Below are positions 33,664 through 41,941 of a stretch of 64,000 bases of DNA, one piece after another. The notes beneath the pieces are model-generated. The model made no database searches and had not been told where the DNA came from. It saw only the letters and a list, made by a program, of their open reading frames with translations. The DNA is from Thermoleophilia bacterium (GTDB taxonomy: Bacteria > Actinomycetota > Thermoleophilia > UBA2241), in the NCBI GenBank assembly GCA_041393415.1, contig JAWKKE010000001.1:434001-498000 (forward strand), read 5' to 3'. The translations under genes and the position numbers were made by a program. Each line of letters starts with the position of its first letter. The stretch's first letter is position 1.

Positions 33664-34509
33664 TCATCGCACCGGGAACCAGCGGGCGCGCAGCGCCACG
33701 AGCACGACAAGCGAGATGACGAGCATGACCAGGCTGAGTGCGATGGCGGCGTCAGTATTGGTCTGCAGAGCGAGGTAGACCGCGAGAGGCATGGTTTGCG
33801 TGGCACCGGGCAGGTTGCCGGCAAACGTGATCGTCGCGCCGAACTCCCCCAGGGCACGTGCCCACGCCAGCGCCGCTCCTGCCCCCAGCGACGGCATCAT
33901 GAGAGGAAGCGTCACACGCCGGAATGTCGTCCATCGGCCGGCGCCGAGCGTCGCCGCAGCGTCTTCGTACCGTCGCCCCATGGAGCGCAACCCGGCCTCC
34001 ACCGTGATGACGAAGAAAGGCATGGCCACGAAGGCCTCAGCGACGATGGCGCCCAGCGTCGTGAACGGCAGCGAGACGCCGAGGCCCTGTTGCAGCCATT
34101 GACCCACCATGCCCTGACGCCCAAAGGCGAGCAGGAGCGCAACGCCCCCCACAACCGGCGGGAGAACCATCGGCATGACGGTCAGCGCCCTGACGACGTT
34201 GCGTCCGGGGAAGGAGACACGTGCCAGCAGCCACGCCAGAGGCGTGCCCAGCAGTGCCGAGAGCACCACGGCGCCCACGGAGCACACCAGCGAGAGACGC
34301 AATGCAGTGAGCACGCCGGGAGCCGCGAGCGCCTCCGGCAGGCGGCTCCACGGCGTGCGCACGACAAGCGCCATGAGCGGGACAGCAAGGAATGCGACCG
34401 CAAGAACGGCGACGGGAACGAAGCCCGCCGGCGCCGCAGAGGCCGATCGGCGCCGCCGCCGCACGCGACGATCTGTCTGCTCTCTCACCGCGTCCACTGG
34501 CTCACCCAC
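33664..34509 (-). CDS. modB: Molybdate ABC transporter permease
   Basis: A 281-residue permease with about six membrane spans after a 25-residue basic N-terminus. The cytoplasmic EAA loop, which couples to the ATPase, is RYEDAAATLGAGRWTTFRRVTLP, near residue 195. It moves molybdate (or tungstate) across the inner membrane with ModC, receiving it from ModA. It lies between modA and modC in the same order as other mod operons. Confidence 0.94.
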   Translation of the reverse strand: MGEPVDAVREQTDRRVRRRRRSASAAPAGFVPVAVLAVAFLAVPLMALVVRTPWSRLPEALAAPGVLTALRLSLVCSVGAVVLSALLGTPLAWLLARVSFPGRNVVRALTVMPMVLPPVVGGVALLLAFGRQGMVGQWLQQGLGVSLPFTTLGAIVAEAFVAMPFFVITVEAGLRSMGRRYEDAAATLGAGRWTTFRRVTLPLMMPSLGAGAALAWARALGEFGATITFAGNLPGATQTMPLAVYLALQTNTDAAIALSLVMLVISLVVLVALRARWFPVR

Positions 34510-34559
34510 GCCGGCCTACGACCGCGCCACGATTCGCTGCGCGCCCTCTTCGTCGCGGT

Positions 34560-35381
34560 TCATTGGCTTTGCGCTGCGAGAAACCCATACTTGGCCAGGA
34601 TCGCCTGCCCATCCGCGGACAGCACCAGATCAACGAACTCCTGTGCCTGCTCCGAGGCGGCGGAAGCCTGCACGACCGCCAACGGATACGTCGCCACGAC
34701 GTTGAACTTCGCGGGGATCTCGACCGCATCTACCTTGCCTGCCGCCGCCGTGACGTCCGTTACATAGACGATGCCGGCGTCGGCCTCACCCAGGGCAACC
34801 TTGGTCACGACGCCCTTGACGGACTCCTCCAGCGACACGGCGGACACCGTGACGCCCGCCGCCTTCAGCACCTGCGCCGAGTACGCGCCCGCAGGGACCT
34901 CCGGAGCAGCGAGGACAACCTTGAGATCCGGGTTTGCGAGGTCGTCCAGCGACTCGATGCCCAGAGGGTTGCCGGGGGCGACGGCGATGGTGAGCTCGTT
35001 CTCAGCAAAGATGCGCTGTGTTCCGACGAGGTTGGCGACCTTCTCCATGGTCTCGGTGTCGGCCGTGGCGAGCACATCCGCGGGTGCGCCCTGCTGCAAC
35101 TGAGCAACCAGGTCCTGACTGCCGGCGAAGTTGAACGCCACCTCCGTGCCCGGGTGGTCATCCATGTACTTCTCGCCGAGCTCGGTGAAGGCGCTCGTGA
35201 GTGAAGCGGCGGCGTAGACGGTGAGATTGGTCGTCTCATCGCCACTCGCCTGGCTGCCGCAACCCCCGGCGGCGAACGCCGAGACGAGGAGAAGCGTGGC
35301 GAAAGCAGCGGCGAGAGAGCGCCGCCATCGTTCGCCACAATGTGCGCACGCTGTCGCGCGCAGGGTCGAACCTGCAATCAT
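34560..35381 (-). CDS. modA: Molybdate-binding lipoprotein
   Basis: A 273-residue periplasmic-type binding protein. The signal peptide (basic RWRRSLAAAF, hydrophobic core, lipobox-like AAGGC) gives a lipid-anchored form. The mature protein opens with LTVYAAASLTSAFTELGEKY, the ModA consensus, and continues with VAFNFAGSQDLVAQLQQGAPADVLATAD, whose serine and alanine residues bind the oxyanion. Tungstate or sulfate cannot be excluded. It is first in modABC-mobA, behind a long structured leader. The start has AAAGGAG upstream. Confidence 0.94.
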   Translation of the reverse strand: MIAGSTLRATACAHCGERWRRSLAAAFATLLLVSAFAAGGCGSQASGDETTNLTVYAAASLTSAFTELGEKYMDDHPGTEVAFNFAGSQDLVAQLQQGAPADVLATADTETMEKVANLVGTQRIFAENELTIAVAPGNPLGIESLDDLANPDLKVVLAAPEVPAGAYSAQVLKAAGVTVSAVSLEESVKGVVTKVALGEADAGIVYVTDVTAAAGKVDAVEIPAKFNVVATYPLAVVQASAASEQAQEFVDLVLSADGQAILAKYGFLAAQSQ

Positions 35382-35528
35382 CTCCCTGTCTCCTTTCCAA
35401 TACGGGGAGGTCCAGGCGTTTCCGCACAGGGCCCACGACGGCGAGTGCGCCGTCCCACGGTCTGTCCGTGGTACGGCCCTGCGTCCATAGCGAGTGCCTT
35501 AGGCGCGCAGGGCTTGGAGTAGGTTGCG
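35382..35528 (-). ncRNA. Structured leader RNA of modABC-mobA (candidate Moco/molybdate riboswitch)
   Basis: The transcript from the promoter at 35535-35563 would start near 35528 and carry about 147 nt before modA. It folds into a multi-branch element: an outer stem CGCAGGGCC pairing with GGCCCTGTGCG (35475-35483 with 35423-35433), enclosing two perfect hairpins, CCACGG/CCGTGG (35455-35471) and GACGGCG/CGCCGTC (35437-35454). After it comes a GCG-GAAA-CGC tetraloop hairpin close to the ribosome site. A further hairpin GCCTAAGGC lies 5' of the outer stem. CTCCAAGCC at the 5' side, GGAAAC and CCTCCC at the 3' side recall the Moco RNA motif that controls mod and moa genes. The assignment is by resemblance only. 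Confidence 0.5.
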
Positions 35529-35534
35529 TCGCGC

Positions 35535-35563
35535 ACGCTAGCAATCCGTCGCGAGACCGTCAA
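35535..35563 (-). promoter_or_regulatory. Promoter of the modABC-mobA operon
   Basis: On the minus strand TTGACG is followed by a 17-bp spacer and TAGCGT. Transcription would begin around base 35528, giving a leader long enough for the folded element described here. Consensus match and spacing are good. Confidence 0.6.
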
Positions 35564-35701
35564 TCAGTTTGCGACTCGCTGGCGCGAATGCACGAATCGC
35601 ACCGCGATTGCAGACACCGCAGCGTGCGTACGGGCGACGCCCACGCGCAACTCGACGGTGTCCAGTAATATGGACAACATCGGGAGCGCCGGGAGGATCA
35701 C

Positions 35702-36463
35702 GTGAGCACCTTCGACATCAGCGATCTTCGTGCCCTGGTGGTGGGCGTCGGCGGCGTCGGCGCCGCCATCGCTCACGGACTGGCCGATCACAGAGCCCGC
35801 GTCGCCGTCGCCGACCTCGACGCCGCCCGTGCCGGCGAATTGGCCGTGACCTTGCGACACAGCGGCATCGAGGCAGTCGGCATCGGCGCGGACGTCACCG
35901 ACGAGCACTCGGTCGACGCGCTCTTGGCCGCCGTGGTCGAGCACTTCGGCGGCCTAGATCTCCTCGTCAACGCTGCCGGCATCAGCGTCCGCAAGCGCGC
36001 TGAAGAGGTCACCGCTGAGGAGTGGCGCCACGTGATCGACGTCAACGCCACCGGCACGTTTCTCTGCTGTCAGGCCGCCGGACGCACGATGGCCAAGCAG
36101 GGTGGCGGCACGATCGTCAATCTCTCATCGGTGCGCGGTCGCTTCGGCTCGACACTCGGCCAGACCGAGTACTCCGCCAGCAAGGGCGCGGTCGACGCAC
36201 TCACGCGCTCGCTCGCCGCGCAGTGGGCAGAGTTCGGCATTCGCGTCAACGCGGTCGCGCCGACATTCGTCGCAGCAGAACGCACGCGCAGCGTCCCCAC
36301 GAACGAGGATTCCACGGCCGCACTACGTGCCAACACCCTCATGGGTCGTCCAGCCGAGGAGCAGGACGTCGTCGGCCCGGTCCTCTTTCTCGCCTCGCCC
36401 GCCGCGCGTTTCATCAACGGCCAGGTGCTCTACGTCGACCGCGGCCTGACCGCGTGCATCTAG
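35702..36463 (+). CDS. Short-chain dehydrogenase/reductase (SDR)
   Basis: A 253-residue classical SDR. The nucleotide site is VVGVGGVGAAIA, lacking the usual TGxxxGIG threonine; then NAAGISVRKR, the catalytic serine in NLSSVRG and the YSASKGAVDALT active site (Tyr and Lys). The C-terminal NGQVLYVDRGLTACI is standard. Members act on sugars, acyl carriers or polyols with NAD(P)H; the substrate here is unknown. GTG 35702 is chosen for GGGAGGATCAC. It diverges from modA across the shared 320-bp region and ends facing mobB. Confidence 0.92.
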   Translation: MSTFDISDLRALVVGVGGVGAAIAHGLADHRARVAVADLDAARAGELAVTLRHSGIEAVGIGADVTDEHSVDALLAAVVEHFGGLDLLVNAAGISVRKRAEEVTAEEWRHVIDVNATGTFLCCQAAGRTMAKQGGGTIVNLSSVRGRFGSTLGQTEYSASKGAVDALTRSLAAQWAEFGIRVNAVAPTFVAAERTRSVPTNEDSTAALRANTLMGRPAEEQDVVGPVLFLASPAARFINGQVLYVDRGLTACI

Positions 36464-36497
36464 CCTCCGCGCGCTTCCTCAGCACTCACGCCGCACT

Positions 36498-37061
36498 TCA
36501 GTAACGACGCAGGAGCTCGAGACGCGCGGCAAGAAAGTGCGCCACCGCTTCCGCCTCATCGAGGCCAAAGCGGTGCTCATAGTCCAGCGGCGCATCGCTG
36601 ATCAGCGCCAGCGTCTCGTCCGGGCCGCAGACCGGTCCGTCGTGGCCGCTGCCGCGCCGGAAGACCTCGATACAGTGCGGCGCGGCGCGTTTGTAGCCCT
36701 CCGCGACCACCATATCGAAGTCGGGGAAGAAGCGGCGCGCGATCTCCGTCAGTTCGAGTTCGCGATCGAGTCTCGCCACGTACGCCAGCTTCTCGCGAGA
36801 CGCAACCACGTAGGCGAGTGCGCCCGCCTGACCGTGGCGCCACGAGTCCTTGCCGGGATGATCGATCTCGAAGCGGTGGGCGTCGTGCTTCACGGCGCCA
36901 ACCCTGAGGCCGAGCTTGAGCAACTGCGGAACGAGCTTCTCTATGAAGGTCGTCTTGCCGCTGCCGCTGCGCCCGACGATGGCAACCAACGCCGGAGCCT
37001 GCCCGTGACTAGTGCCCATCGCCGGCGCGACGCGCTCGTCAGGACCAGGCACCGGCATCAT
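36498..37061 (-). CDS. mobB: Molybdopterin-guanine dinucleotide biosynthesis protein B
   Basis: A 187-residue GTP-binding adaptor of MobA. Walker A is IVGRSGSGKTTFIEKL; switch and metal residues are in GAVKHDAHRFEIDHPGKDSWRHGQAGA, and MVVAEGYKRAAPHCIEVFRRG is the MobB marker. It is thought to help MobA or target enzymes with GMP attachment. ATG 37061 is chosen for the GGAGG site; a GTG 15 bases earlier is the alternative. It follows porB by 84 bp and may be the last gene of that operon, 1 kb or so from the modABC-mobA operon. Confidence 0.88.
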   Translation of the reverse strand: MMPVPGPDERVAPAMGTSHGQAPALVAIVGRSGSGKTTFIEKLVPQLLKLGLRVGAVKHDAHRFEIDHPGKDSWRHGQAGALAYVVASREKLAYVARLDRELELTEIARRFFPDFDMVVAEGYKRAAPHCIEVFRRGSGHDGPVCGPDETLALISDAPLDYEHRFGLDEAEAVAHFLAARLELLRRY

Positions 37062-37145
37062 CGTGTCAGCCTCCACGGCATTATTGACTCCCGGTGCAGC
37101 CCCAAGTCGCCCGATGCCGCATCGGACGAAGGGCCGGTGGGGGAC

Positions 37146-38045
37146 TCAGTCCTCGCCGGCCCTCGCCATGAACGCGGCCCAACGGGCGTCGACCCACGCC
37201 TGCAACTCCGCCACCGCCGCGTCGCTCATGTCGCGGTAGCGCCCCTGAGCGGCAATCAGATCGGTCACGGGCGCACGCTTGCCGGACCTCGCCAGAGCGC
37301 GCGACCGGCCGGTGAACCGAAAGACGCCGTTCTCGACCTCATACATGACGATAAAGCCGGTCTGGACTGCCAGCTTGCCCAGGCGCACCGTGTCCTTGGG
37401 GTCGAATCCCCACCCCGAAGGGCACGGCGTATTCATGTGAATGTAGCGCAAGCCCTCGATGTCGCGGGCCTTAGCGACGCGATCGTAGACGTCCTCCGGG
37501 TATGCTGCGGTGGTGGAGGCGACGTACGGCACGCCGTGGGCCTCCATGATCCGCGGCATGTCCTTGGGATTCTCGCGCTTGCCGGCCCACGTCGTCGTCG
37601 TGCGCGCCCCTTGCGGCGTCAACCCCGAGCGCTGTGTGCCGGTATTCATGTACGCCTCGTTGTCGTAACAGATGTAGATGAAGTCATCGTTGCGCTCGGC
37701 AGCGCCGGAGAGCGCTTGTATACCTATGTCGCCAGTGCCGCCGTCTCCCGCCATGGCGACCACCGTCAGCTCATCGCCGCGACCGAGGGCGCGGAGCCCC
37801 GCCGCGGCGCCGGCCGCTGCCGCCGCCGTAGAGGGAAACGCGACGTTGATCCACGGCACTTCAACGGAGGCGACCGGATACATGCCGCCCAGCACCGTGA
37901 GGCAGCTCGCCGGCACACACATCACCATCTTGCCGTCGAGCGCCTTGGTGATCGCCCGCAGGCCGATGCCGAGGCCGCAGCCGGCGCAGGCACGGTTGCC
38001 GGAGAGCACGAACTCGCGCTCGGGGAGATTGAGGATCGTCGTCAT
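37146..38045 (-). CDS. porB: 2-oxoacid:ferredoxin oxidoreductase beta subunit
   Basis: A 299-residue thiamine diphosphate-binding subunit. CAGCGLGIG near residue 20 belongs to the iron-sulfur ligand set, and AGDGGTGDIGIQALSGAAERN (near 110) is the TPP/Mg site. FIYICYDNEAYMNTGTQRSG is the PorB signature. With PorA it oxidises pyruvate or a related 2-oxoacid to acyl-CoA, CO2 and reduced ferredoxin. ATG 38045 has GGAGG in front. It is 10 bp after porA, in the order C-D-A-B. Confidence 0.92.
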   Translation of the reverse strand: MTTILNLPEREFVLSGNRACAGCGLGIGLRAITKALDGKMVMCVPASCLTVLGGMYPVASVEVPWINVAFPSTAAAAAGAAAGLRALGRGDELTVVAMAGDGGTGDIGIQALSGAAERNDDFIYICYDNEAYMNTGTQRSGLTPQGARTTTTWAGKRENPKDMPRIMEAHGVPYVASTTAAYPEDVYDRVAKARDIEGLRYIHMNTPCPSGWGFDPKDTVRLGKLAVQTGFIVMYEVENGVFRFTGRSRALARSGKRAPVTDLIAAQGRYRDMSDAAVAELQAWVDARWAAFMARAGED

Positions 38046-38055
38046 CGCAGCCTCC

Positions 38056-39279
38056 TCACAGCGCCAGCGTGAGCCAGTCGTCGTCACGGTCGCGCACACC
38101 GGCGCGATAGTCGGTCACGGCGCGGCCGACGGCGTCCAGCAGGTCGTCCGGAGTGGTGTCGCGCCCGCCGAGACCGCAGATCGCGCCAAAGACAACCGGC
38201 GCGTCGGCAACCCCACAGAGCGCCGCGCGCAGATCGCTGCAAATCGGGCCGCCGAACCCGTACGAGAGGGCTTTGTCGAATACCAGCGCCAGATCGCGTC
38301 CGGCGAGCGCGGCGCGCAACGCCGCAGCAGGGAAAGGCCGGTAACAGCGCACGCCCAGCACACCGGCCTTGATGCCTTGCGCCCGCAATGCTTCGACGGT
38401 CAGCGTGAGTTGCGTCGCCAGGGAGCCGGCGGCGATGAGCACGATCTCGGCGTCGTCCAGCTCGTGCGCCCAGAAGAGGCCACCCCAGACGCGCCCGATC
38501 AAGGCACCGTACTCTTCGTCGACGCGCTGGACGACGGACAGCGCGTCGAGCAGAGCTCGATGATGCAACGCGCGCAACTCCATGTAGCCGTGACAGAGCA
38601 CACCGCGAGCGTCGGCGCGCGGATCGGCCAGCGTCACCTGGCCGATATTGCGCGGATCGTCCGCGGCGACGACCTGCAGGGGTCGCGGCCGAGGCGGCAA
38701 GAAGCCGTCCACGGCCGCCTGCTCCGGCACCTCGACCGGCATGGTGGTATGAGAGAGCAGAAAGCCGTCGTAACAGACCATCACCGGCACGTTCACACTC
38801 TCGGCGATGCGAAACGCCTGCAAGAACGTATCGAGGATCTCCTGATTGTCGCGACAGTAGAGCTGAATCCAGCCGGCGTCGCGCTCGGCCATGGAGTCCT
38901 GCTGATCGTTGAGGACGTTCCATGGAGCGGCCAAGGCACGATTGGCGACGCCCATCACGATCGGCAATCGCGCCCCTGCCGCCCACCACACCTGCTCGTT
39001 CATGTAGGCGAGCCCATTGGCGCTGGTCGCGGTGAAGACGCGGGCGCCAACCGTCGCCGCAGCGATACAAACCGTGAGCGCCGAGTGCTCGGACTCAACG
39101 TTGACGAATTCGGCCGGCAGAGCGCCGGTCTCCACTTGCCGTGCCAGTTGCTCGACGACCGGGGATTGCGGCGTGATCGGATAGGCGGCGATAACCTGAA
39201 CGCGCGCCAGCGCCGCCGCCGTCGCCGCCGCCTCGTTGCCGGTCATGACCGTGGCCGTCGTCGACATCTCAATGGTCAT
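38056..39279 (-). CDS. porA: 2-oxoacid:ferredoxin oxidoreductase alpha subunit
   Basis: A 407-residue PorA-like subunit. GNEAAATAAALARVQVIAAYPITPQSPVVE is the N-terminal pyrimidine-binding marker; VESEHSALTVCIAAATVGARVFTATSANGLAYMNE follows, with the catalytic Glu context. DGFLLSHTTMPVEVPEQ near 180 is also conserved, and the C-terminal domain (VLGVRCYRPFP) is complete. The 2-oxoacid preferred cannot be read; pyruvate or branched-chain acids are possible. The site before ATG 39279 is weak, and an ATG at codon five (MSTTATV) is an alternative start. Confidence 0.93.
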   Translation of the reverse strand: MTIEMSTTATVMTGNEAAATAAALARVQVIAAYPITPQSPVVEQLARQVETGALPAEFVNVESEHSALTVCIAAATVGARVFTATSANGLAYMNEQVWWAAGARLPIVMGVANRALAAPWNVLNDQQDSMAERDAGWIQLYCRDNQEILDTFLQAFRIAESVNVPVMVCYDGFLLSHTTMPVEVPEQAAVDGFLPPRPRPLQVVAADDPRNIGQVTLADPRADARGVLCHGYMELRALHHRALLDALSVVQRVDEEYGALIGRVWGGLFWAHELDDAEIVLIAAGSLATQLTLTVEALRAQGIKAGVLGVRCYRPFPAAALRAALAGRDLALVFDKALSYGFGGPICSDLRAALCGVADAPVVFGAICGLGGRDTTPDDLLDAVGRAVTDYRAGVRDRDDDWLTLAL

Positions 39280-39306
39280 AAGGACGATGCGCTTTCCACT
39301 CGGCGG

Positions 39307-39615
39307 CTAGTAGCCGCAGGTTCCCGTTTCGTACTCGGGCTCCATGATGATCGCTTGGGTTGGGCACACCTCCGCACAGATGCCGCAACCTTTGCAGTAC
39401 GTCAGGTCTATTTCGGGGCCGATGCTCTTGGTGATGCAGGCGTCGGGGCAGTATGCCCAGCACAGCTGACAGACCACTTTGCCGGCTTTGACGGCAAGGC
39501 ACACCTCGCGCGCAGCCAGCACCGGGCGGCTCGAGCGCCAACCTCCCGTCTGCCCTGCTTCGCCGACGCACGGCGTCGCCATGCTGATCTCGTGGCCGCA
39601 CTCCTCAGTACGCAT
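39307..39615 (-). CDS. porD: 2-oxoacid:ferredoxin oxidoreductase delta subunit (2[4Fe-4S] ferredoxin)
   Basis: A 102-residue ferredoxin-like subunit carrying two clusters: CQLCWAYCPDACI, the PorD type of first cluster, and CKGCGICAEVCPTQAI, a regular CxxCxxCxxxCP. A GGWRSSRPV segment before them fits PorD. It takes electrons from the PorAB active site. It starts eight bases after porC and ends 27 bp before porA. A GGGGGA site lies before ATG 39615. Confidence 0.9.
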   Translation of the reverse strand: MRTEECGHEISMATPCVGEAGQTGGWRSSRPVLAAREVCLAVKAGKVVCQLCWAYCPDACITKSIGPEIDLTYCKGCGICAEVCPTQAIIMEPEYETGTCGY

Positions 39616-39623
39616 TCGTCCCC

Positions 39624-40238
39624 CTACACCTGCACACAGCCCGCGGCGATGGTCGCCGCGGCATAGTTCTTGGCCGCAGGGCGCGCGGCGAAGACGCGCT
39701 CGATCGCTGCGCGCAGCGCCTCCATCGAGATGAGCCCCGTCGCCGCAGCGATTGCTCCCAGCATCGCCGTATTCACCATGGGTACGCCGGCGACCATGAG
39801 CTCGGCGGCCGTCGCGGCCCCGGTCACATCGGCCGCCACGACACGTGCTCCGCTCGGCAAAGCGCCGAGCCGTTTCGCCAGCTCGTTCGGCGACGCGGCG
39901 CTGTTGACGATGACGACTCCGTGCGGTCGCAGCCCGGTAGCCACGCCGGCGACATCGATGAGTGATTCGTCGAGAACGACGACCACGTCCGGCGTGTTCA
40001 CCTGCGAGAGCACGCGGATGGGGTGCACAGCCAGCCGTGTCGACGCGGTGATGGGCGCCCCGCGGCGCTCCGCGCCGAAGGTCGGAGCGCTCGTCACCCC
40101 CGCGAACCCACTGCGAAAACCGGCATCGGCGAGGATCTTGGCGCTCGTGACGGCGCCTTGCCCTCCGCGCCCGTGCCAGCGCACCTCGTACATCTCCTGG
40201 TCCGCCGCCAGAAGCGGCTCCGCCGTCCTGCTTGTCAT
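39624..40238 (-). CDS. porC: 2-oxoacid:ferredoxin oxidoreductase gamma subunit
   Basis: A 204-residue PorC-like protein. VRWHGRGGQGAVTSAKILADAG near residue 20 is the family motif, followed by TSAPTFGAERRGAPITASTRL and VVLDESLIDVAGV. It completes the four-subunit enzyme. Its ATG overlaps the acyl-CoA ligase stop by four bases (ATGA), so the ligase and the oxidoreductase are translated together, which argues that they act on the same acyl-CoA. Confidence 0.92.
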   Translation of the reverse strand: MTSRTAEPLLAADQEMYEVRWHGRGGQGAVTSAKILADAGFRSGFAGVTSAPTFGAERRGAPITASTRLAVHPIRVLSQVNTPDVVVVLDESLIDVAGVATGLRPHGVVIVNSAASPNELAKRLGALPSGARVVAADVTGAATAAELMVAGVPMVNTAMLGAIAAATGLISMEALRAAIERVFAARPAAKNYAAATIAAGCVQV

Positions 40239-41932
40239 TCGGGCCGCGTCTCTGCGTGGACTTCGTCGCCCGTCTCTCCGGCGAACACGCCGACCTTGAC
40301 GCCGAGCATCTCCTTGGCCATCTCACGCAGTTTGTACTTCTGGATCTTTCCCGATGCGGTGAGCGGAAAGTCGTCGACGAAGAACACGTACTTGGGCGTC
40401 TTGTAGCGCGCCAGGCGGGCGCGAGCGAACTCCGTGACGTCCGATTCCGTGATGTCCGCGCCGGCCTTGCGACGGACGAAGGCGCCGACGACCTCTCCGT
40501 ACTTCTCGTCGGGGACACCGACAACCTGGGCGTCTTCGACGCCCGGCATCGTGTACAGGAACTCCTCGATCTCGCGCGGGTAGATGTTCTCGCCGCCGCG
40601 GATGATCATGTCCTTGAGACGTCCGGTCACGCGGTAGTAGCCATCCTCGTCGACCGTCCCGAGGTCTCCGGAGTGCAGCCAACCGTCGGCGTCGATCACC
40701 GCCGCCGTCGCCTCCGGCATGTTGTAGTAGCCCTTCATGATGTTATAGCCGCGGCAACACAATTCGCCGGGAACGTTCGGCGGAGAATCCTCGCCCGTCT
40801 CCGGATCGACAACACGCACCTCGATCTCGGGGTGGGCCGTGCCCACCGTTGCGCACTTGCGCTCCAGTGTGTCCTCGGTCGTCGTCTGCGTATAGACGGG
40901 CGACGCCTCCGTGAGGCCGTAGCAGATCGTCATCTCGCTGGCGTGCATGCGGTCGATCACCTGACGCATGGTCTCGATGGGACACGGGCTGCCCGCCATG
41001 ATGCCCGTGCGCAGGCTCGAGAGATCGAACATGTCGAACATGGGATGCGAGAGCTCGGCGATGAACATCGTCGGCACACCGTAGACGGCGGTCGCCTTCG
41101 CCTTCTGCACAGCGGCCAGAACCATCAGCGGATCGAAGATCTCGACCATCACTGCCGTGGCGCGATGCGTGAGGATCGCCATGATGCCGAGCACGATGCC
41201 GAAGCAGTGAAAGAGGGGCACCGGCAGGCAGACGCGATCGTCCGCCGTCATCTTCTGGCGTTCGCCGATGAAGAAGCCGTTATTGAGAATGTTTCGGTGC
41301 GTGAGCATCACGCCCTTGGGGAAGCCAGTCGTCCCGGACGTGTATTGCATGTTGATCACGTCGGTGCTGGCCAGACCCTCACGCGCGGCCGCGTACGCGT
41401 CGTCGTCACCGTGCTCGCCGAGTAGGAGCAACTCCGGAACCGTGTACATACCGCGGTGCTTCTCGGGCCCCAGGTAGATGACGTTCTTGAGACGCGGGAA
41501 CTCGGCCGAGTTGAGCCGACCGCGCTCCTGCGTCAGAGTCTCGGGCACGAGCTCGCGCACGATCTGCACGTAATCGACGTCGCGGAACGCGTCGATGATG
41601 CAAAGCGCCTTCATGTCTGACTGCTTGAGCACGTAGGCAAGCTCGTGACTCTTGTAGACCGGGTTCACGGTCACGAGCACGGCGCCGATCTTGGCCGTGG
41701 CGAACGCCACCGTGAGCCAATCGGGCACGTTGCGCGCCCAGATGCCGACGTGGTCCCCGCGCCCGATCCCGATCGCCAGCAAACCCTTGGCGAAGCGGTC
41801 GACGCGTTGGTTGAATTCGCCGTACGTCCAGCGCAGGCCGCGGTCCGGGTACACGACGCAATCGTGCTCCGGATCGAGCGCGACCATGCGCTCGAAGTAC
41901 GTGCCGATGGTTTCTTCGGTGTGCAGCGCCAT
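40235..41932 (-). CDS. AMP-forming acyl-CoA synthetase (medium/long-chain or aryl acid ligase)
   Basis: A 565-residue ANL-superfamily ligase. The AMP-binding signature is MQYTSGTTGFPKGVMLTHRN (residues about 190-210), then YGLTEASPVY, and the hinge GRLKDMIIRGGENIYPREIEE. The catalytic lysine is in LTASGKIQKYKLRE near the C-terminus. The protein is FadD-like, making acyl-CoA from a free acid, ATP and CoA. Coupling to PorCDAB suggests either making the acyl-CoA substrate or, in reverse, using acyl-CoA from a 2-oxoacid. The XRE-cupin gene lies ten bases upstream. Confidence 0.92.
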   Translation of the reverse strand: MALHTEETIGTYFERMVALDPEHDCVVYPDRGLRWTYGEFNQRVDRFAKGLLAIGIGRGDHVGIWARNVPDWLTVAFATAKIGAVLVTVNPVYKSHELAYVLKQSDMKALCIIDAFRDVDYVQIVRELVPETLTQERGRLNSAEFPRLKNVIYLGPEKHRGMYTVPELLLLGEHGDDDAYAAAREGLASTDVINMQYTSGTTGFPKGVMLTHRNILNNGFFIGERQKMTADDRVCLPVPLFHCFGIVLGIMAILTHRATAVMVEIFDPLMVLAAVQKAKATAVYGVPTMFIAELSHPMFDMFDLSSLRTGIMAGSPCPIETMRQVIDRMHASEMTICYGLTEASPVYTQTTTEDTLERKCATVGTAHPEIEVRVVDPETGEDSPPNVPGELCCRGYNIMKGYYNMPEATAAVIDADGWLHSGDLGTVDEDGYYRVTGRLKDMIIRGGENIYPREIEEFLYTMPGVEDAQVVGVPDEKYGEVVGAFVRRKAGADITESDVTEFARARLARYKTPKYVFFVDDFPLTASGKIQKYKLREMAKEMLGVKVGVFAGETGDEVHAETRPE

Positions 41933-41941
41933 CGTCGCCTC

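Noticed and set aside
32254..34767. An 837-codon frame on the plus strand across the molybdate operon
   Set aside because: It is antisense to modB, modC and mobA, whose motifs are clear. It is Arg/His-rich, has no domain and is a typical shadow in GC-rich DNA.
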